33,605 nt of DNA from a virus. Each line of letters starts with the position of its first letter. Within the stretch, counting starts at the first letter, position 1. Below are positions 8,010 to 16,327 of this stretch, piece by piece. The stretch is taken from positions 1-33,605 of IMG/VR virus record IMGVR_UViG_3300049847_000176; one strand, 5' to 3'. The notes under the pieces are model-generated. The model was given only the letters and a program-made list of their open reading frames with translations. It was not told the DNA's origin and did no database searches. The position numbers and the translations under genes are program-made.

Positions 8010-8705
8010 ATGAAAACACTCTCTTATTTCTCCGCATCAGCCGCTCAGGTGGCGCAACACGGCGTTGATGTCATCAAACTCGAATGGATGGGCGCAAGCG
8101 GACTGGCAGCGGCGCGATTCATCCAGGTGCATGACGCCTACGCAGCCCCGATAGACACCGCAGTGCCAAAAAAAGTCTGGCCGATCTACCCCAGCGCGGC
8201 GGGCTACAAGGTGTTCGACGTGGGTGAACTGGTATTGGAGAACGGACTTTACATCTGCATCAGCACGACCGAGGCGACCAAGACACTTGCGAGCGGTGCG
8301 GACGACTTCTCTACGCTCATGGTGGAGTTGCGCGAGGCGGAATCCCCGGCGGGGACGAGCTACGCGGGCGACCTGACCACGGCGGATGAAGTGTTGCAGG
8401 TATGGGCGGATGCCGCAGGGCCGAAGCGGTTGTTTGAAATCATCACCACGAACAGCTACGGCGGTGTTGGCTATCTGCAAATCCATGCGGCGAACACGCC
8501 AAGCGATGAATCGTTGGTTGAAGAATTTGAGATCGCGGACGGTGAGACGAAGCGTTTGACGTTCGGCAAGGATGGGCGCGAAGTGAGCAAGAAAGTCAGC
8601 AACGCCATCGCCAACGGTTGCACGTTGGCTTACAGCAGCACAGCGGGCAGTTACACGGCGATGGGATCAAACGGCGCAACGATCCGCGCGGAATACAAAG
8701 CTTGA
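8010..8705 (+). CDS. Structural protein with two related domains
   Basis: I do not recognise this 231-residue protein by name. It appears to have two copies of one beta-rich unit. Residues about 35-115 begin with ARFIQVHDAYAAP and contain VGELVLENGLYICISTTEAT; residues about 153-231 begin with GYLQIHAANTP and contain FGKDGREVSKKVSNAIANGC. Both share aromatic-x-Gln-(Val/Ile)-His at the start, a Gly-rich turn in the middle and a closing beta strand. Units like this occur in tail or baseplate-like phage proteins. No strong ribosome binding site is seen before ATG 8010. Confidence 0.65.
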   Translation: MKTLSYFSASAAQVAQHGVDVIKLEWMGASGLAAARFIQVHDAYAAPIDTAVPKKVWPIYPSAAGYKVFDVGELVLENGLYICISTTEATKTLASGADDFSTLMVELREAESPAGTSYAGDLTTADEVLQVWADAAGPKRLFEIITTNSYGGVGYLQIHAANTPSDESLVEEFEIADGETKRLTFGKDGREVSKKVSNAIANGCTLAYSSTAGSYTAMGSNGATIRAEYKA

Positions 8706-8709
8706 ACTT

Positions 8710-10422
8710 ATGAAAAAACTGATTTGGTGGGTTGGTTTGTGTGGGTTGGCGTTGGTGGTGCAGGCTCAAGAGCCTGTGCCGCCAGCGGCCACAGTTGCCG
8801 AAGTCGCAGCCGGGACAGACCGCTACAAGATTGTGACACCCTACGGGCTTGCCAACGGCGGCGGACAGTCGAATGGTGTCGCAGCGGCGACCGCAACGAA
8901 CATTGCGGCGTATCAGGCGTTGATTGCGACGAACGGCTTGGGTGCAGGCGACGTAACCCAATCCAACCTCGCGGCGGGGATTGTGCCAATCAGGACAACG
9001 AACGATTTCGCAGTGACGATTTCCTCGCGTGGAATTGCAAACGGTCAAAGCTCAATCTCGAACAACGGGGCGATGTATGGAATTGACACTCCAAGCACGA
9101 CAACTTGCGGCATTCAGGAGGCGATCAACGCTTGGGACAGGGGGACTAATTACGGGCCAACCATTTCAACGCTATCGCTCGAATTTGGGCCGGGTATTTT
9201 CTTCTATTCAAACGTCATCACACTGTCAAATCTCTACACATCTGCAATCACTTGGCGCGGACAATCTCAGCTTGGAACTACATGGGCTTATGCTGGAGCA
9301 ACGACAGTAACTAACACGATTACTGTGACGGGCGGGGATAACACGAATGGAAGCTCGCTTGATATTCCGATTCACTTAACTGTCCGAGACGGAACCTTCA
9401 CTGCGTTGACCAATAGCACGAACGTCTTGCTTTATATTGACCACGTATCTGCAACCTATCTCGAAAACCTCAACTTCACTGGATGGAACGTAAGAACGAA
9501 TCAAGAGACGGGTTCGGGTGTTAGCATGTATCCAACTGCGTCTTTGTTCGCACCCGGTCTTGTGGGTTTAAGAATCAACCAAGAATACGATCACAACTTC
9601 ACGATGGATAATATCTTCTTCGCTGGCTTGGCGGTAGGGGCGAGAGTGAAATCAGATCACGTCGTTGCCCGCAATCTCAAGTTTGCGATGATTAGCTACG
9701 GTTCTTACGGCTCAACAAATATCTGGCACACCAATTCAATTTACAGCATCGGCGCAGGAATCATCCAAGAAGGAAGCTCCTACGATTCGAGTTGGCATTA
9801 TGGTCACTGCTACGCGATGCGCGCTGGGTTTGCTGGTGTCGGTCAGCTTCATTATTCCAAACTTTTGAACTGGCATTTTGAGTCAATTCAATTCCCGATT
9901 TTATCTGACTCGGAATACGTTCCGACATTGATTGAGCCAGCAGCTACCAGTGAGAGCATGGCGTTTATAGACCAGTATCAATTATTCACTCCAACGTCAG
10001 CCAACTATCCGACAAACGGTTATTGTCCCACAACTATTCCGGCGATTGGTGCATTTGCTTACGGTTCAGGCAAGTGGGATTCCGTAACGTATGCGCTTTA
10101 TGTTCGCTTGGCCAACAATCTGATTTTCGTAATTGACGGCGCGAGCGGCGCGTTGTCCGCAGACGCCAGCGGAATGACTGGAATCCCGGCGGCGGCATTG
10201 GCCGATGGAACAACTGGCAGCGGCACATTTGCGAGAAGTTCAAGTCCAGCGTTCACAACTAAAATAACAGTAGGCACACCGTCAGTCACATCTGGAAGCG
10301 GAGCACCTTCAGCAAACGAGCCGATTGGTAGTTTGTATATGAGGACAGACGGAAGCACATCAACATCGCTTTATGTAAAAACCGCGAGCGGCGCGGGCGC
10401 AGGAAATTGGACTGCAAAATGA
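8710..10422 (+). CDS. Tail spike/fibre candidate with signal peptide
   Basis: The 570-residue protein starts with a signal-peptide-like segment (MKKLIWWVGLCGLALVVQA, cleavage before QEP). It continues with the fibre-like motif DRYKIVTPYGLANGG and a long beta-rich part (about residues 120-420), rich in Asn, Thr and aromatic residues, that suggests a right-handed beta-helix. The C-terminus (GSGAPSANEPIGSLYMRTDG, then SLYVKTASGAGAGNW) is a motif very common at the ends of phage tail fibres and spikes. It probably binds or degrades host surface glycans; no catalytic residues can be named. The middle of the gene has visibly lower GC content than its neighbours, a sign of exchange of the receptor-binding part. 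The Sec-like N-terminus is odd for a virion protein. Confidence 0.75.
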   Translation: MKKLIWWVGLCGLALVVQAQEPVPPAATVAEVAAGTDRYKIVTPYGLANGGGQSNGVAAATATNIAAYQALIATNGLGAGDVTQSNLAAGIVPIRTTNDFAVTISSRGIANGQSSISNNGAMYGIDTPSTTTCGIQEAINAWDRGTNYGPTISTLSLEFGPGIFFYSNVITLSNLYTSAITWRGQSQLGTTWAYAGATTVTNTITVTGGDNTNGSSLDIPIHLTVRDGTFTALTNSTNVLLYIDHVSATYLENLNFTGWNVRTNQETGSGVSMYPTASLFAPGLVGLRINQEYDHNFTMDNIFFAGLAVGARVKSDHVVARNLKFAMISYGSYGSTNIWHTNSIYSIGAGIIQEGSSYDSSWHYGHCYAMRAGFAGVGQLHYSKLLNWHFESIQFPILSDSEYVPTLIEPAATSESMAFIDQYQLFTPTSANYPTNGYCPTTIPAIGAFAYGSGKWDSVTYALYVRLANNLIFVIDGASGALSADASGMTGIPAAALADGTTGSGTFARSSSPAFTTKITVGTPSVTSGSGAPSANEPIGSLYMRTDGSTSTSLYVKTASGAGAGNWTAK

Positions 10423-10625
10423 CCTCCCTCGAACGCAAACTCAGAATCGAAAACCATCCTGACAAATGGGGTGGCGATCATTCGCGTATGGAGGCCGTGT
10501 TCGCAGCAATAAAACCTCGTAGCAATAAGAAGATTGACGTGAATCATTGCCGTGAGTGCGGCGTGGCCTGCAAGGGCAAAACATGCAAAGCGCATGAGCG
10601 GACAAGAAAGGCGGTGGGAGTATGA
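10419..10625 (+). CDS. Small zinc-binding protein (68 aa)
   Basis: ATG 10419 overlaps the stop of the spike gene (ATGA), and the stop overlaps the next ATG in the same way, so the gene is translationally coupled on both sides. The first half is helical and charged (MTSLERKLRIENHPDKWGG). The second half carries a compact cluster, HCRECGVACKGKTCKAHER, with four Cys and two His suited to bind one zinc ion, followed by a basic tail. Function is unknown. It may bind RNA or DNA, but the sequence does not show that. Its placement inside the tail region is unusual. Confidence 0.65.
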   Translation: MTSLERKLRIENHPDKWGGDHSRMEAVFAAIKPRSNKKIDVNHCRECGVACKGKTCKAHERTRKAVGV

Positions 10626-11092
10626 GTAGAACACTGCCGCTTATTGTTTTGCTGATGTCAGTAACATGTTCCTTCGCCCAGCGCGGCACTGGTGCGAATC
10701 CGGTGGCAACGACCACAACTGTCAGCATGTTCGCTATCGTTCTCGGCACGTTCAAACAAACTTACGTGACATGGGATAATCCACCCGGCGCAAGCAATCG
10801 TGTTTCATGGGGCACGGTTCGCAACTACTGGACGAACGGCGCGGCCACGATCACCACAAACACTTTCCCTGTCACGAATGGATGGCAATACAAGTTCACA
10901 GCGATTGTGAACGGTGTTGAATCAATCCCTGCGCTTTGGCCGAGTAACCGCATCGGCGAGCTTTGGCTTACTGGTATGGGCACAAACTTTACAGGTGGGA
11001 CAAACATTGTCCGACTGAATCGGTTCACAAACTCGCCACCAGGCAACATGCAACTGTGGGGCGTGGCGAATTTAACAATCGGATGGGAATGA
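10622..11092 (+). CDS. Secreted protein with FnIII-like body
   Basis: The 156-residue protein begins MSRTLPLIVLLMSVTCSFA, a clear signal peptide with cleavage before QRG. The mature part resembles one immunoglobulin or fibronectin type III fold: YVTWDNPPGASNRVSWGTVR, later NGWQYKFTAIVNGVESIP, a pattern typical of FnIII strands B-C and F-G. It is coupled to the upstream zinc protein by an ATGA overlap. It could be a virion fibre accessory or a surface protein that the phage adds to its host, for instance to block superinfection. That role is speculation; the export signal and fold are what the sequence shows. Confidence 0.65.
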   Translation: MSRTLPLIVLLMSVTCSFAQRGTGANPVATTTTVSMFAIVLGTFKQTYVTWDNPPGASNRVSWGTVRNYWTNGAATITTNTFPVTNGWQYKFTAIVNGVESIPALWPSNRIGELWLTGMGTNFTGGTNIVRLNRFTNSPPGNMQLWGVANLTIGWE

Positions 11093-11102
11093 AAGGGAGC
11101 GC

Positions 11103-11282
11103 ATGAATAATGAAGATCACCGGGACACAACCATCAAGCACGAGGAAATCTTGAAGCGTCACGATGGCATGTTGACCGATCACGAGCGGCGCGTTCGCTG
11201 GTTGGAGAAGGTGGCGTTCTACGTCATCGCGGGTTTGTTTGTCGGCAAGTTTGTTTGGGACATCTACACAAAAGGAAAATAA
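11103..11282 (+). CDS. XhlA-like membrane protein (59 aa), lysis accessory candidate
   Basis: A frame of 59 residues runs from ATG 11103, just after GGGAGC. The N-terminal 35 residues are a charged amphipathic helix (IKHEEILKRHDGMLTDHERR), followed by RWLEKVAFYVIAGLFVGKFV, which contains one transmembrane segment, and a short polar tail. This arrangement (acid-basic helix, HERRVRWLE, then one membrane helix) matches the XhlA haemolysin family that assists holins in phages. The next gene, two bases downstream, also looks like a membrane protein of the lysis type. No endolysin gene is visible nearby. Confidence 0.65.
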   Translation: MNNEDHRDTTIKHEEILKRHDGMLTDHERRVRWLEKVAFYVIAGLFVGKFVWDIYTKGK

Positions 11283-11284
11283 TT

Positions 11285-11878
11285 ATGGAAGAAATCGTAA
11301 ATCAACTGAACGGAATCATTCCTCAAAAATATCTCAGCTTGCTGACGGCGTTATTCGTCGGCTCGCAAGTGCTGGGGCGTATTGCACAATCCATCCGAAG
11401 CGGTGGCGGGTTGCGTTCAATCATTCGCGGCATCTGGTTCGGCACGAATACCGTCACACCAAAGCAGGCCGCTCCACCAGAACCCAGCATTGCTGACAAG
11501 ATCACTGGTTGGTTGCTCGTTGGCATCATGACGTTGGCATTGTCTGGCTGTGGCACGCTCTACACGAACATCGTCACCATGAAGAAGGTGGGAGATTCAA
11601 TCAGCGCGGAATACGCTCAACTCTACAAGGCTGGGTTGATTTCGCCTGAGCAGGATGCCAAAGCCGAGGCTGCACATGCGGAGTATCGGGAGGCGATGGG
11701 CGTCTTAGCTACTGCTTTGGAAGCAGCGCAGTTGTCCGGCGATGCCAGCGACGTTCCGGGCAAGTTACGCGCTGCAAAGCAGGCGATCACGCCGATGCTC
11801 AATCTGATTTCACCGTTGCTGAGTAATAGCAAGGCGAACACGTTGCAGAAACAATTAACCACAGCGAGCGCACAATGA
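11285..11878 (+). CDS. Holin-like N-terminus joined to a lipoprotein-like C-terminus
   Basis: From ATG 11285 the 197-residue protein has a hydrophobic segment at about residues 15-35 (PQKYLSLLTALFVGSQVLG) and a basic stretch (RSGGGLRSIIRG). A second hydrophobic segment (ITGWLLVGIMTLALSGC) ends in a perfect lipobox, LSGC, with Cys at residue 89. The remaining part is Ala-rich, helical and Gln-rich at the end, like a periplasmic spanin or helical lipoprotein. Either this is one membrane protein whose second helix happens to hold a lipobox, or it is a holin fused to an outer-spanin-like lipoprotein, or an internal start makes the lipoprotein separately. Location in a lysis-type cluster fits all three. 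Confidence 0.6.
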   Translation: MEEIVNQLNGIIPQKYLSLLTALFVGSQVLGRIAQSIRSGGGLRSIIRGIWFGTNTVTPKQAAPPEPSIADKITGWLLVGIMTLALSGCGTLYTNIVTMKKVGDSISAEYAQLYKAGLISPEQDAKAEAAHAEYREAMGVLATALEAAQLSGDASDVPGKLRAAKQAITPMLNLISPLLSNSKANTLQKQLTTASAQ

Positions 11879-12051
11879 GCGAAGCATTTTGGATAGCGAT
11901 TTTCGGGTCAGCGGCAAAGATCGGACTGGAAGCCACGGCGATCCTGCTTGAAACGGCGGGCAAGCCGGACGCGACGATTGCGGACGCGGCGAAGGCGTGC
12001 CGTGAAGCAGCCACGAAAACGCTTCAACAGTTCAAGGATGAAGCGAAATAA
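11875..12051 (+). CDS. Small helical protein (58 aa)
   Basis: ATG 11875 overlaps the previous stop (ATGA). The protein starts with a short hydrophobic stretch (AFWIAIFGSAAKIGLEATAI) and continues with an Ala/Lys-rich amphipathic helix (ADAAKACREAATKTLQQF). It may associate with membranes through the N-terminus. I do not recognise a family. Coupling to the lysis-type genes hints at a membrane-linked role, but that is inference. Confidence 0.55.
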   Translation: MSEAFWIAIFGSAAKIGLEATAILLETAGKPDATIADAAKACREAATKTLQQFKDEAK

Positions 12052-12064
12052 CTAGGAAAAAATT

Positions 12065-12466
12065 ATGGCAACAACCAATTCAGATTACGCAGAGAACAAG
12101 GTGGTGGATCACATCCTCGGCACAGCGTCTTTCACGATGCCAGCGGCGGTGTCGCTGGCGTTGTTCACCACGAACCCAAACTTTGAGACTGGCGCAGGCG
12201 GCACAGAAGCCACTGGCGGAAGTTACGCACGCAAGTCACTCGTGTTCACCGCTTCGAGCGGCGGAGCGACGAGCAACACCGCGCAAAAGGTCTTCACCGT
12301 AGGCACAGACCTTGCCGCCGGGACTTACACGGGCTGGGCTGTGTATGATGCCGCGTCAGGTGGCAACATGCTTTTTGGCGATGCGTTTGCCTCAAGCCGC
12401 GTTGTCAGCACGACGGGCGACACGATCACATTTGCAGCGGGGGCAATCACGTATTCACTGACGTAA
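12065..12466 (+). CDS. Tail fibre-type protein (133 aa)
   Basis: The pattern of this short protein is familiar from many phages as a tail-fibre-like structural protein. The N-terminus AENKVVDHILGTASF is followed by VSLALFTTNPNF, then GGTEATGGSYARKSLVFTAS, then GWAVYDAASGGNMLFGDAF and a closing beta strand GDTITFAAGAITYSL. All of it is beta-rich, and no enzyme motif is present. It sits with two further fibre-like genes. A ribosome binding site (CTAGGAAAAA) precedes it. Confidence 0.75.
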   Translation: MATTNSDYAENKVVDHILGTASFTMPAAVSLALFTTNPNFETGAGGTEATGGSYARKSLVFTASSGGATSNTAQKVFTVGTDLAAGTYTGWAVYDAASGGNMLFGDAFASSRVVSTTGDTITFAAGAITYSLT

Positions 12467-12467
12467 T

Positions 12468-13055
12468 ATGCTTCTCCTCACTTCAACATCAGACCTGCTA
12501 AAGCTTGTCACGAGCGCGGCGGGGGATATAGAGGTTCATGCGTCTTGGGTGGACAATGCCAGCGGCACGATCACACCGGGACGCACAAACACCGCAAGCA
12601 TTACGACAGCCACGACTACGACAATAGTTGCTGCTCCAGGTGCAAGCACTCAACGAAACGTAAAGCTGCTGACGGTCACAAACCATCACGCGAGCGTCAC
12701 AAATGTCGTTGAGATATATCACACGGACGGCACGAACGAGAACGAACTTTGGAAAGGAACTCTGCTCGCAGGCGAAAGCGCGTTGATGACTGAAGCGGGG
12801 GACTGGATTGTTTATACGAGTGGCGGCGCGCGGAAAGAATCTTCATTCGTCGGACCCGTTGACGTGCAGGTGTTCACCGCTACGGGCGCGGGCACATGGA
12901 CAAAACCAACGAGCTTCACTCCCAAAGTTGTTGAAGTCGTCATGTGGGGTGGTGGCGGCGGCGGTGGCGGTGGAGGTGGGTGCGGAATGAATCCCGGCCT
13001 CGGCGGTGCTGGTGGCGCGGGTGGGCGCGGCACGATTTACGTTTATACGTGGTAA
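12468..13055 (+). CDS. Fibre protein with glycine-rich tip
   Basis: The 195-residue protein has a beta-rich N-terminal half (VKLLTVTNHHASVTNVVEIY and ELWKGTLLAGESALM) of the type found in virion proteins. From about residue 134 the motif VFTATGAGTWTKPTSFTPKV leads into VVEVVMWGGGG, a run of eleven glycines, and a Gly-rich end with GAGGAGGRGTIYVY. This is the classic glycine-rich tip domain of phage fibres and adhesins, where Gly-rich loops bind the receptor. It starts one base after the previous stop. Likely role: receptor binding. Confidence 0.7.
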   Translation: MLLLTSTSDLLKLVTSAAGDIEVHASWVDNASGTITPGRTNTASITTATTTTIVAAPGASTQRNVKLLTVTNHHASVTNVVEIYHTDGTNENELWKGTLLAGESALMTEAGDWIVYTSGGARKESSFVGPVDVQVFTATGAGTWTKPTSFTPKVVEVVMWGGGGGGGGGGGCGMNPGLGGAGGAGGRGTIYVYTW

Positions 13056-13058
13056 CAA

Positions 13059-13829
13059 ATGGCAAAGATTGGACAATTTGACGAGACGTTGACAGCTAAA
13101 GGCTGGTTCGGCGAGGCGGCTATTGTCGAGGGTTGGTTTGATAACAGCTTGATTGAGACTCCGGGCGGTGGCGGCACAAACTACAACGAGTCTGGAAGTT
13201 GCGCGGTGGGTAGTGCGGTTTCGGCGATTGCGGTGGTGACGTTGGCGGCGGTGGGTAGTGCGGTGTCAGCGTCAGCGGCGACCGGAGCGGCACTGGTGAA
13301 TAATCCGTCCGGGGCGGCAACAGTTGCCAGCGTGAGTGCGATCACGGGCGCGGCGTTGGTGTCCCTCGTGGCGTCCGGCACAACGTCAAGTGTAAGTTCA
13401 GCCACGGGCACGGCCAGCACCAACGCTCCGGCGAGCGGTAGTGTTGTAACAATTTCAGCCGCCACAGGCGCGGCGCGGGTGAATCTTGTCGCTACCGGAA
13501 GCCTTGTTTCAAGTTCGGCAGGCATCGCCACGGCGACGGTTTCGTTCAACGACATAGGCACGGCGACTGGAACATCATCTATATCTGGCGCGGCGTCAGT
13601 AAATCTACTGGCATCTGGCGATGTCGCGGCAACATGCACAGCGACAGGGGATGCTACGGTGGGAAGCGTTGGCGCAAACTTTAACGAGACTGGCAGTGTT
13701 GTCGTGGTCTGCACGATCACTGGTTTAGAGACACAACAATGGGCTTATCCGGTGCGCGCGAAAGGGACTGGCACTATTGGCAGAGCATCAAGCCGGATGA
13801 GCGGCGGACTTGTGACATTACAACGATGA
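13059..13829 (+). CDS. Repeat-containing structural protein (256 aa)
   Basis: The N-terminus has a motif repeated within itself (QFDETLTAKGWFGEA then VEGWFDNSLIET) that I associate with phage structural proteins of this type, followed by a Gly-rich hinge. From about residue 70 to 160 the chain consists of four imperfect repeats of 20-21 residues with the core TGAA(L/R)VxL and SSVSxA, composed almost only of Ala, Ser, Thr, Val and Gly. This suggests an elongated beta structure. No charged residues occur over long stretches. Function is unknown; position next to fibres suggests a shaft or surface protein. The stop overlaps the next start (ATGA). Confidence 0.6.
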   Translation: MAKIGQFDETLTAKGWFGEAAIVEGWFDNSLIETPGGGGTNYNESGSCAVGSAVSAIAVVTLAAVGSAVSASAATGAALVNNPSGAATVASVSAITGAALVSLVASGTTSSVSSATGTASTNAPASGSVVTISAATGAARVNLVATGSLVSSSAGIATATVSFNDIGTATGTSSISGAASVNLLASGDVAATCTATGDATVGSVGANFNETGSVVVVCTITGLETQQWAYPVRAKGTGTIGRASSRMSGGLVTLQR

Positions 13830-16324
13830 GCTACTTGGTAATAGAAAACTTTCAAGCCGGGCTGGACACGCGCAAAGCGGAGTTAGCAGCCCCGGCGGGG
13901 ACGTTGACTGAGGGCGTGGACGGTCACATCACACCTGGGGGCGAATTTGAAAAGAGGAAGGCATTTTTTCCGTTGGAGAATCCTGACGTGGCGGAGACAG
14001 ACAGTTTGCCACCCAGCACGTTCGGATTACAGCCCGTGGCTGGCGGTTTGATGGTGTTCGGGAGCGATGCACAATCCGGCGCGCAATGGCCGGACGACGC
14101 GGACGGGAACGCGGTGACGTATCAGCGGTTGCAACATCCGGCAGTATTGGCAGGGGAAACTTACAGCGCGGGAAGTCACGCAATGACGGCGGTGATACAT
14201 TCTGAGGTGTACGGCGGATTGGCGTTTGTCATCGCCGAATACGCGGACGGTCACAGGTTTGGTTACTACGATGGGTCATTGGTGGACGATTTCACGGCGG
14301 GATTGATCCTGCCGTATCTGGCGGGACAGGCGAACAATCCCAAGATTGCGGCACACATCGAGGGATTGATTGACCAGCTTGCGAATTACAGCGCGGCGTT
14401 GGTGGGGCCGTATGCGACGACCAATCGCTCGCACTCAGGCACTCAGGCTACGCTTACTATCGGCACGCACACGCTGAACATTGACGACAAGGTTTATGTG
14501 ACGGGCATCGCCACGTCGGGATACAACGTCACTGGCGCGGCAATCGTCGCTAAGACCGCAACCACGATCACCTACAACACCGGTACGACGTTGACCGAGG
14601 GCACGACGGCTGAGACAGGCGGCACGGTAAAAACCGGGTTGCTGGACATTGACGGGCCTGTTGGTGTGCCTTTCACGCTTTCTGCGGACGCGGAATCAGC
14701 GGCGGGTTCGGTCAACACACCAGAGAACACGATTTCACCAGTGACGCCGGTTGAAGGCGCGGAAGCGGTAGGGGCGTTTTCGATTACGGGCGGCACGGAT
14801 GATGGGGTAACACCCGTCATCAGCACAGGCTCAGTGAACAGCACAGCTACCAATGCGGCGGCGGGTGAGTGGGTGCAGATTGGCAAAAAGAAATACACCT
14901 TTCGGACGGCGGGAACGATGGCAGTCGAGGGGGATGTTAAAATCGGCGCGAACGCAGCGGCCACGCTTGCCAATCTCAAATCCGCCATCAACCACACTGG
15001 AACAGCGGGAACAGACTACATCTGTTCATGGGCGCATCCGTGGGTTTATGCTGGCACGATCACAGGTTCGCCGGGAGTTTTGCCATTAAAAGCCTACGCC
15101 GGGAGTCACGGCAATAGCATCCCCCTGAAAACGACAGCCGCGACGAGCCTTTGGACGGTTACAGGTTTGGCGGCGGGATCAACTGACACCAAGATGACTG
15201 CGGCTGGCGTGGGCAACTGCATCGGATCGGTGAAGGTGGTTTCACCCGCTGGCGTGGAAACCGAATTGTTGGCGGTAAGCGGCGGCTCGCCGACCCCTAT
15301 CCGGTTTCAAATCAACACCAGCGCGACAGCGGCACAGGTGCGGGACGCGATCACAGCAAACGCGGGCGTCAGCGGTTACACGGCCACGATCAACGAGAAC
15401 CGCGTAACGATCCTTTCATCCGATGCGGCCAGCCCGATGCCGAACGGGTATCATCTACAAATTGCCTCTGGCGGCAATGTGTTGGTTGGGGAGTGCATGT
15501 TTTATCTGAACCAGCAAGCGGCGGCGTTTGGGTTGAACACAATCCTTGTGGATGGATTAGACTGTTTGGCGGGCGCGGAAGCGTTCCCACAGACCGGCAG
15601 CACGGGCGTAGCGGTGGATACATTGCCGGAGTATTACGACGAACTGGCATATATCATCAATTCTCGCGCAGGCATCACTGGCATCAGCGCATGGACGGAT
15701 GGTTCAATGGTCAAGCTGAGTCAGATCACCACACGGGACGATGATTCGCCGCTGGCGGTATATGTGACGCCCACTGTGGCAACGCCTGTTGGAGTCGGAA
15801 TTGTGTTTGGAGAACCTCCACCGCTGACATTGCCGCTGAGTGTCGTATTGCCGGAGTTTGTGTCATTCCCGAATACAGACGGAATTGCGTTGTCTGGATA
15901 CGTCATTTACAGCGATGCAGCGCACAACAACCCGTGCTACGTCTATGGTCTTTTGGCTCAAACGGTATTGACGCCAATTTCCGTCACAGGCGGCAACGGT
16001 CTATTCACCTACGAATGGATAAAAGAACCTGCGCTGGACGCGATCGTACTTCACCAAACGGTATTCAAAAACGGGAACAACGCTACCGGAAACGTATCTG
16101 GTGCTTGCAACATCATATTTGAGACATCGCCAGCTAACTCGCGCGTTGTCAACATCGCTTGCAAGTCTTACATCAACTTCAATCAAAGCGGCGTGGTGAC
16201 TTTTATATCTCAAGACATCCTTTCAACAGGAAGGTTTTTTTCCTACTGGCGTCTCAAGGTCACAGACTCAGCGGGCAACACAGCGGTATCCAATCCGTGC
16301 TTGGTCGAGTTCAACATCACCTAA
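13826..16324 (+). CDS. Stabilisation/tail protein, N-terminal part of a split gene
   Basis: From ATG 13826 (ATGA overlap with the gene before) the 832-residue protein begins with LVIENFQAGLDTRKAELAAP, then GTLTEGVDGHITPGGEFEKR. This is the N-terminal signature of P22 gp10-like packaged-DNA stabilisation or T7 gp12-like tail proteins. The body is interrupted by beta-rich segments, among them one around HTLNIDDKVYVTGIATSGYN. The last 130 residues look like an immunoglobulin-type domain (SVTGGNGLFTYEWIKEP, then YWRLKVTDSAGNTAVSNP). The usual C-terminal signature is absent here and appears in the next gene. Confidence 0.7.
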   Translation: MSYLVIENFQAGLDTRKAELAAPAGTLTEGVDGHITPGGEFEKRKAFFPLENPDVAETDSLPPSTFGLQPVAGGLMVFGSDAQSGAQWPDDADGNAVTYQRLQHPAVLAGETYSAGSHAMTAVIHSEVYGGLAFVIAEYADGHRFGYYDGSLVDDFTAGLILPYLAGQANNPKIAAHIEGLIDQLANYSAALVGPYATTNRSHSGTQATLTIGTHTLNIDDKVYVTGIATSGYNVTGAAIVAKTATTITYNTGTTLTEGTTAETGGTVKTGLLDIDGPVGVPFTLSADAESAAGSVNTPENTISPVTPVEGAEAVGAFSITGGTDDGVTPVISTGSVNSTATNAAAGEWVQIGKKKYTFRTAGTMAVEGDVKIGANAAATLANLKSAINHTGTAGTDYICSWAHPWVYAGTITGSPGVLPLKAYAGSHGNSIPLKTTAATSLWTVTGLAAGSTDTKMTAAGVGNCIGSVKVVSPAGVETELLAVSGGSPTPIRFQINTSATAAQVRDAITANAGVSGYTATINENRVTILSSDAASPMPNGYHLQIASGGNVLVGECMFYLNQQAAAFGLNTILVDGLDCLAGAEAFPQTGSTGVAVDTLPEYYDELAYIINSRAGITGISAWTDGSMVKLSQITTRDDDSPLAVYVTPTVATPVGVGIVFGEPPPLTLPLSVVLPEFVSFPNTDGIALSGYVIYSDAAHNNPCYVYGLLAQTVLTPISVTGGNGLFTYEWIKEPALDAIVLHQTVFKNGNNATGNVSGACNIIFETSPANSRVVNIACKSYINFNQSGVVTFISQDILSTGRFFSYWRLKVTDSAGNTAVSNPCLVEFNIT

Positions 16325-16327
16325 ATC

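Noticed and set aside
12812-13033. Proline-rich ORF on the minus strand
   Set aside because: It is the antisense of the glycine-rich fibre tip (GGN codons read as CCN); a shadow of base composition.
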